A stretch of DNA of 14,832 nucleotides from Pigoraptor vietnamica (Eukaryota; Opisthokonta; Filasterea). Position numbers and translations under genes: made by a program. The notes below the pieces were generated by a model. That model was not told where the DNA came from. It saw nothing but the letters and a program-made list of their open reading frames with translations, and did no database searches. Where the stretch lies: assembly GCA_943704525.1 (NCBI GenBank), contig CALSCQ010002703.1, positions 1 through 14,832 of the forward strand, in the 5' to 3' direction. Below, one piece after another: positions 8,960 through 14,832 of the stretch. Each line of letters starts with the position of its first letter. The first letter of the stretch is position 1.

Positions 8960-9087
8960 TGGAATATCAGAAAATATCAGGGCGCATCTGATATTTGCAA
9001 TATCAGACTCGCCGATATCAGGAAATATCACGCACCCCAGAGACGACCCTGATATTGCGTGATAAAATATCAGATAAAATATCAGAC
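8960..9087. repeat. Right subterminal motif array
   Basis: GATAAAATATC occurs at 9061-9071 and 9073-9083, together with many AATATCAG/CTGATATT units in both orientations (about 8960-9055). These are the same motifs as in the left subterminal array, which ties the two ends to one element. Confidence 0.75.
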
Positions 9088-9105
9088 GGTGTGCCGAACA
9101 GGCCC
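9088..9105 (-). repeat. Right terminal inverted repeat, 18 bp
   Basis: GGTGTGCCGAACAGGCCC is the exact reverse complement of the left terminus at 5287-5304. Confidence 0.85.
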
Positions 9106-9109
9106 TAAA
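9106..9109. repeat. Target site duplication TAAA, right copy
   Basis: It matches TAAA at 5283-5286 immediately outside the left terminus. Confidence 0.6.
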
Positions 9110-9286
9110 TCGTCATACGCGAACTGTCCGGGAGTAATCCGGGATTCAACATCCGGGGTAGTTGTCCACTTGTCCACGCGTAATAATTCGCGGTGCGGTA
9201 CTTATTCCATAGTCAAATAACGGCAGACCCGCGCCCCACAGTGTGCCATAGTGGGTGATGAAGGCGGTACTGTCAACAACAACAGT

Positions 9287-9318
<32 letters not shown>

Positions 9319-9556
9319 CTCTCTGTCTGCATCTTCGAGATTGAAGAGACGCGAGCGCGCGAACGCCCGTTGGCAAGCGTGTGGACCGAAGAGGGAGGCT
9401 TGGAAGTGCTTGGTCTCTCGCAAATAGGGTCGTTTTGGGACCTCTACGGTGCGCATTCGTTTAGCGGCAAGCGGGGGTGCGCGTCAACGTCGCAGCGATT
9501 TTGTGTGGTGTGGGGTGTCGGGGAGTCACACGCACGAGGTGGCGTCGGTTGCAACT
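9110..9556 (+). promoter_or_regulatory. 5' flank and leader of the Akt gene
   Basis: No other gene lies between the transposon end and the Akt start, so promoter and 5' UTR must sit here or in the transposon. A (CA)n run covers 9287-9315 and is followed by CTCTCTCTGTCTGC. The open frame upstream of the Akt ATG starts only with GTG. No TATA box is evident. Confidence 0.4.
9287..9315 (+). repeat. (CA)14 microsatellite upstream of Akt
   Basis: This is an uninterrupted CA run about 240 bp upstream of the Akt start codon. Confidence 0.95.
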
Positions 9557-11947
<2,391 letters not shown>

Positions 11948-12410
11948 TCTGTTTTGCCTCTCGCGTGAAAGAGAGGGAATGCGTGGGTGCTCCCCCTCTC
12001 TCGCCCGCTTTTGCTATTAGTTGCGCGTTGCGCGTGCTGCCGCGTCCGCATCTGTCGTGTCTTTTTCTGTTTGTTGACTGCTCGCTTGAATCGCCCGCTT
12101 GCTCTTCGCTTGACGCCGCATGTGCGCGTGGTAACGGTCGCCGCGTGTTGTTTGTTTGTTTTTCCCCTGCCGGGCGCACTTGCCGCGCCGCGTTCCCTGG
12201 GATCGGTCATGTTGTACGTGCCCCCTTTTTTAATCAAACGAGCAATAAGGAGAGGCCTGGGAGCATCGGCTTTGCCGTCACGCAACTCGTCTGGAGCTTT
12301 GCGCCACGCTTGTGAGTGCAATACGTTGCAACTGTAACCCTACCCACGTCACGAATTCTGTACACGACGATTCGAACTCGTCACCGAGTGAACAGTGTGG
12401 CCCGAAGTGT

Positions 12411-12463
<53 letters not shown>

Positions 12464-12567
12464 GCGTGCCCGTCGCGTGCACCCCTGCCCACGGACTCGT
12501 CGAAAGCTGATGCTTCATTATGACTTGATTAACAAAAAGAGCCACCCGCACCACAACACACGGACCG
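11948..12567. other. Intergenic region between convergent genes
   Basis: The Akt gene ends at 11947 (+) and the pseudo-GTPase gene ends at 12568 (-), so this 620-bp stretch holds both 3' UTRs. No canonical AATAAA is seen on either strand; a CAATAAG near 12243 is the closest on the + strand. The G run at 12413-12462 sits inside it. Confidence 0.55.
12413..12462 (+). repeat. Homopolymer of 50 G
   Basis: Fifty consecutive Gs. Such a run is highly prone to slippage and quadruplex formation and is hard to sequence, so its true length is uncertain. The window itself also begins with nine Gs. Confidence 0.9.
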
Positions 12568-13809
12568 CTAGTTGCGAAAGAAGCGCCGGACTCGCTCCGA
12601 GAAGCCCCTCGCGCGGCGCATTTCTTCGTGCCTCGTGTGCGTGATGAGCTGGATGCGCGCGTGTTCTGTGGCGGCCGCAAGTAGCACATCGTCCGTTGCA
12701 TCGCCGCAGCTGCCATCCGCCTCGACGTAACGACCACCGGCGCTCATCGCGAAACGCCTCCCCTCCTCCGCCGACACGATCCATTCTTCGCCGGGCATGC
12801 TCAGCGCCAGCACTGCGCGAGATACACAAAATGTGTGAGCCCATAACATATTTTGAGAAGACGGCTAGGTCAGGTTCAAAATGTGCGGCCGTTTTGGCAC
12901 GGAGATAATGCACAGGCGCGTGGGCGTATGCGCGTATTTTTTGGCGCGCGCGTGCGTATGTGCGTGTGTGTGTGTGCAGAATGTGCGGGCAAGTGCATTG
13001 TCGAGGCAAAGAAGCGCCTCGTCTGCGCGGACTGCAACAAACAGACTGACTATGCGTGTTGGGTGTGTGGTATGCATGCGATATGCGCGTGTAAGCGCGC
13101 AAGAGCCGTGAGTGTGAGAGCAGCAGCAAGTCTCACCGATAACTGCGACCCGCCCACGAAGACAGTCGATGTCCAACACCCGCGTGATGCGCTCCATGCG
13201 CGCCTTCAGCGAGGCGAGTGCGTCGGTATCATTCGTCGCGTACGGCAATACGAAGGCGCTGCTGTTGCGAATCGCGTTGTCGTCCATAAGCGCCGTCCTG
13301 CAAGCACAACGATTCGTCAAAACGTTGCAAAATAGCGGATCGCTCTGTCAGAGAAAAAAAAAAAAAAACGCACCCGAACAGCTGGTGTTCCCAGTCGCGC
13401 ACAACAGTCAGCGGGACTCGCCGCCCCTGGACGTCGATGCTGACATGGCTGCCGTCGCCAGGGCGCAACGCCGAGACGAGTCGCGGCACAATGACACGGA
13501 GGTGTCCCAACGTGCAGTGCTCGTCTGTTTCTGTGTGTGTGTGGGTTGGGGGGGGAATGGGGGGGGGGAGGGAATGTCACTACTAGCACACTTGACTGGC
13601 TATTGCAACAACTCAGCACAGGCCGTCACCCCCTCAACCAAGGCGCCTCTCTCTCACTCACTCTCGGGATACGCAGCGTCGCTTGGGCTTATCAGCAGCA
13701 TGGCGCGCACGTTGATGCAGTCCGCGGCACACGCCCTAAGGAGGGCCTTGTCCAGTTGGTGCCGTCCCTGATGTGTGCTGCCAGCCTCACACTCCATTTC
13801 GCACTCCAT
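12568..13809 (-). CDS. Ras-fold pseudo-GTPase, possibly CENP-M-like
   Basis: Four exons on the - strand: 13809-13662, 13524-13374, 13297-13137 and 12812-12568. Intron phases 1, 2 and 1 are all consistent, and the protein is 234 aa. The start is the first ATG after an in-frame TGA; a second in-frame ATG lies four codons on. A Ras-like succession is visible: a first strand RAMLLIS (about 35-41), HVSIDVQG...VPLTVV (76-91), SSAFVLPYATNDTDALASL (112-130), RVAVIVLALS (149-158), then VSAEEGRRFA and GGRYVEADGSC (166-189) where GTPases have the G5 region. The P-loop GxxxxGKS/T, switch II DxxG and NKxD are all missing, so nucleotide binding is unlikely. CENP-M, the pseudo-GTPase of the inner kinetochore, begins with a similar LDK-N-ILLVG segment and has the same size range. 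That identity is only a suggestion; any inactive small-GTPase relative would fit. No domain search was possible. Confidence 0.65.
13538..13573 (-). other. Very C-rich polypyrimidine tract / G-quadruplex-prone block
   Basis: The + strand has G runs of 3, 8, 10 and 3 within about 32 bases (13543-13572). In the sense of the pseudo-GTPase gene it is the C-rich tract just before the acceptor of intron 1. Intron 2 of the same gene has a run of 15 T right after its donor (13354-13368). Confidence 0.7.
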
Positions 13810-14115
13810 CAATCATTACCACACCACACGGCTGCACTCGCACTCACTATTGCGCGTTTTGTCACGCTGTTGCGCATGAGTTGACATTAATGACGGGTAA
13901 CATATGCCCGGCACACACAATTGCTGCGCGCAAGTCAGGCCAATCCCCGTCCCCCCCCTCCCCCCCACACGGCCGTCGGCATTCGCGATCTAAAAGCCGT
14001 CCACTGAAACAAGACGTGAACTTCTAAATGATCAACGGCCAAACAGCCCGCACGGCCAAAATTGGTGCAACACTGCCGCACGCCATCATTGAGAATACAT
14101 TAGCCCCGGATCACT

Positions 14116-14119
<4 letters not shown>
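13810..14119. other. 5' flank of the pseudo-GTPase gene
   Basis: Upstream region of the - strand gene. It contains a C-rich block (about 13950-13967) and no recognised gene. A non-coding 5' exon is possible but cannot be placed. Confidence 0.4.

Positions 14120-14182
<63 letters not shown>
14120..14182 (+). repeat. (CA)31 microsatellite
   Basis: This is the longest uninterrupted dinucleotide run in the window, about 31 CA units. Confidence 0.97.
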
Positions 14183-14184
<2 letters not shown>

Positions 14185-14345
14185 TGCGCTGTTGTGCGTT
14201 GAGCGTTGACGGCGCTCCCTGTCGCTCACTGATTTCAACAGCATTGCTGCTGTTACTTTGACCTTTGCCGGTCCAGGTTTCACCTGCCAACTCAACCCGG
14301 CAGCTTCGATGTGTCCGTGGTTCCAATTAGGAATCATGTTACCAA
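14183..14345. other. 5' flank of the tRNA gene
   Basis: No gene is recognised between the microsatellite and the tRNA. Pol III promoter elements are expected within the tRNA itself. Confidence 0.4.
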
Positions 14346-14427
14346 GTGTACGTGGCCGAGAGGTTAAGGCGTCAGTCTTGAAAACTGATGGGTTTTACCC
14401 GCGCAGGTTCGAATCCTGTCGTACACG
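14346..14427 (+). tRNA. tRNA-Ser (anticodon UGA)
   Basis: It folds as a class II tRNA. The acceptor stem GTGTACG pairs perfectly with CGTACAC, with discriminator G. The D arm is GCC/GGC. The anticodon stem TCAGT/ACTGA closes the loop CTTGAAA, with anticodon TGA at 14379-14381. A long variable arm (GGG-TTTTA-CCC) typical of serine tRNAs follows, then a T arm GCAGG-TTCGAAT-CCTGT. It has no intron and reads UCA codons. Box A (TGGCCGAGAGG) and box B (GGTTCGAATCC) are intact, and there is no encoded CCA, as expected in eukaryotes. Confidence 0.96.
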
Positions 14428-14435
14428 TTTTTTTT
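14428..14435 (+). terminator. RNA polymerase III terminator (T8)
   Basis: Eight Ts follow the last tRNA base directly, the usual Pol III stop. Confidence 0.9.
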
Positions 14436-14727
14436 CTTGCAGTGGAAGCCTCAATGAAGATTGTCCGACATGATGCGTTCCCTGAATCGAGCGTTCCCTA
14501 CGAATTCAGCACCTTCCCTGCCACTGAGCGTCTTGGTGGGACGGCGCCCCATTATCGCTGGCTTTGTACTTCCGATTGTTGCCGCACGGCATCTGCATCG
14601 ACTGCAGCGACTTGCTCCTAAAACATTGCTTTCTTTATTCCAAGTTGAATTTGCAAAGCCCTGCCGCAAAACATAGGCATTGAGTCACAACACTCACGGA
14701 TGCACATGGCCATGGAGAGACCTCAGT
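14436..14727. other. Region downstream of the tRNA
   Basis: A 68-codon + frame (14470-14676, beginning MMRSLNRAF, with a short hydrophobic stretch) is open but has no supporting feature. On the - strand, AATAAA at 14639-14634 lies about 90 nt after the stop codon at 14728, where a polyadenylation signal would be expected for a - strand gene entering from the right. Confidence 0.35.
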
Positions 14728-14832
14728 TCAGTAGGCAGTCATAGGAGTTGAACTCCCATCGACGCTCTCATTACCATCCCTACCAACACCTTCGGCTCCA
14801 TCCGAGGCCGCCAGAGGCGCCCCCACGGCAGA
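14728..14832 (-). CDS. Possible 3' end of a gene running off the window
   Basis: The - strand is open from the window edge for 34 codons to a TGA at 14730-14728. It is rich in Gly, Ser, Asp and Ala and ends STPMTAY. AATAAA about 90 nt further on (14639-14634) is well placed as a poly(A) signal. The piece is short and of low complexity, so chance is a fair alternative. No family is recognised. Confidence 0.3.
   Translation of the reverse strand, partial: SAVGAPLAASDGAEGVGRDGNESVDGSSTPMTAY

Larger units (their letters stand above)
5287..9105. mobile_element. Non-autonomous TIR DNA transposon, 3,819 bp
   Basis: The element has perfect 18-bp terminal inverted repeats (GGGCCTGTTCGGCACACC at 5287-5304 and its complement at 9088-9105) and is flanked by TAAA on both sides. 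Both subterminal regions are packed with GATAAAATATC and GATATT-type motifs that are absent elsewhere in the window. This is the usual layout of transposase binding arrays in CACTA, KDZ or hAT-type elements. The GGGCCTGTT terminus also recalls PIF/Harbinger ends, but a 4-bp duplication does not fit that superfamily's 3-bp TWA. No transposase, integrase or DDE-like frame is visible inside, so the element would need help in trans. The interior is about two-thirds CA-rich repeat and contains a broken acyl-CoA dehydrogenase fragment. The superfamily is not assigned. Two independent but related MITEs with inward ends is a less likely alternative, since neither end has a nearby partner TIR. Confidence 0.75.

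Noticed and set aside
5287-9105. PIF/Harbinger assignment for the transposon
   Set aside because: The GGGCCTGTT terminus is suggestive, but the flanks give TAAA, not a 3-bp TWA duplication, and no Harbinger proteins are visible.
9370-9556. N-terminal extension of Akt from an upstream in-frame start
   Set aside because: Only GTG is available upstream, and the ATG at 9557 gives exactly the N-terminus of the family with a good start context.
13169-13771. 200-codon + frame across the pseudo-GTPase gene
   Set aside because: It runs antisense across exons and introns of a gene with consistent splice phases and shows no domain.
14470-14676. 68-codon + frame with a short hydrophobic stretch
   Set aside because: It could resemble a small mitochondrial protein, but there is no recognisable motif, and the - strand poly(A) signal suggests this is the 3' flank of a gene on the other strand.
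14735-14765. Second tRNA-like T arm (GGAGTTCAACTCC on the - strand)
   Set aside because: Only a short hairpin forms; no matching acceptor, D or anticodon arms could be placed around it.

Overview
This is a eukaryotic nuclear window: spliceosomal introns of roughly 80-330 nt with GT-AG ends, GC-rich exons, long CA/TG microsatellites, a nuclear-type tRNA-Ser with a Pol III terminator, and a near-textbook Akt/PKB kinase. The kinase is close to animal Akt over its whole length. Together with a TSNAXIP1-like protein and a PAR3 N-terminal-like module, this suggests a holozoan, most likely a unicellular relative of animals. The sequence alone does not fix the species.

Layout, left to right. (1) 150-2002, + strand: 3' part of a TSNAXIP1-like coiled-coil gene whose 5' end is outside the window. 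(2) 2003-4740: no intact gene. A decayed ankyrin-repeat-like gene can be traced on the - strand at about 2602-4193. (3) 4752-5260, + strand: a three-exon gene for an 81-residue protein that resembles the N-terminal oligomerisation domain of the polarity protein PAR3 and ends in a CaaX-type tetrapeptide (CVVS). (4) 5287-9105: a 3.8 kb non-autonomous DNA transposon with 18-bp perfect terminal inverted repeats, a TAAA target duplication and arrays of an 11-bp subterminal motif. Its interior is mostly CA-rich repeat and holds four intron-separated exons of a broken medium-chain acyl-CoA dehydrogenase gene, - strand. (5) 9557-11947, + strand: a complete seven-exon Akt/PKB gene, 462 aa. (6) 12413-12462: a 50-nt G run between convergent genes. 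(7) 12568-13809, - strand: a four-exon gene for a 234-aa protein with a Ras-like fold pattern but no nucleotide-binding motifs, possibly CENP-M-like. (8) 14120-14182: a (CA)31 microsatellite. (9) 14346-14427, + strand: tRNA-Ser(UGA). (10) 14728-14832, - strand: a possible gene 3' end running off the window.

The genes do not form a functional cluster; each looks like an independent transcription unit. The most notable items are the CaaX-tailed PAR3-like mini-protein, the transposon that carries a captured and still intron-bearing ACAD fragment and ends 26 bp from that gene's stop codon, and the divergent pseudo-GTPase. All exon structures were derived by eye from reading frame, phase and splice consensus; no transcript or database search was available.
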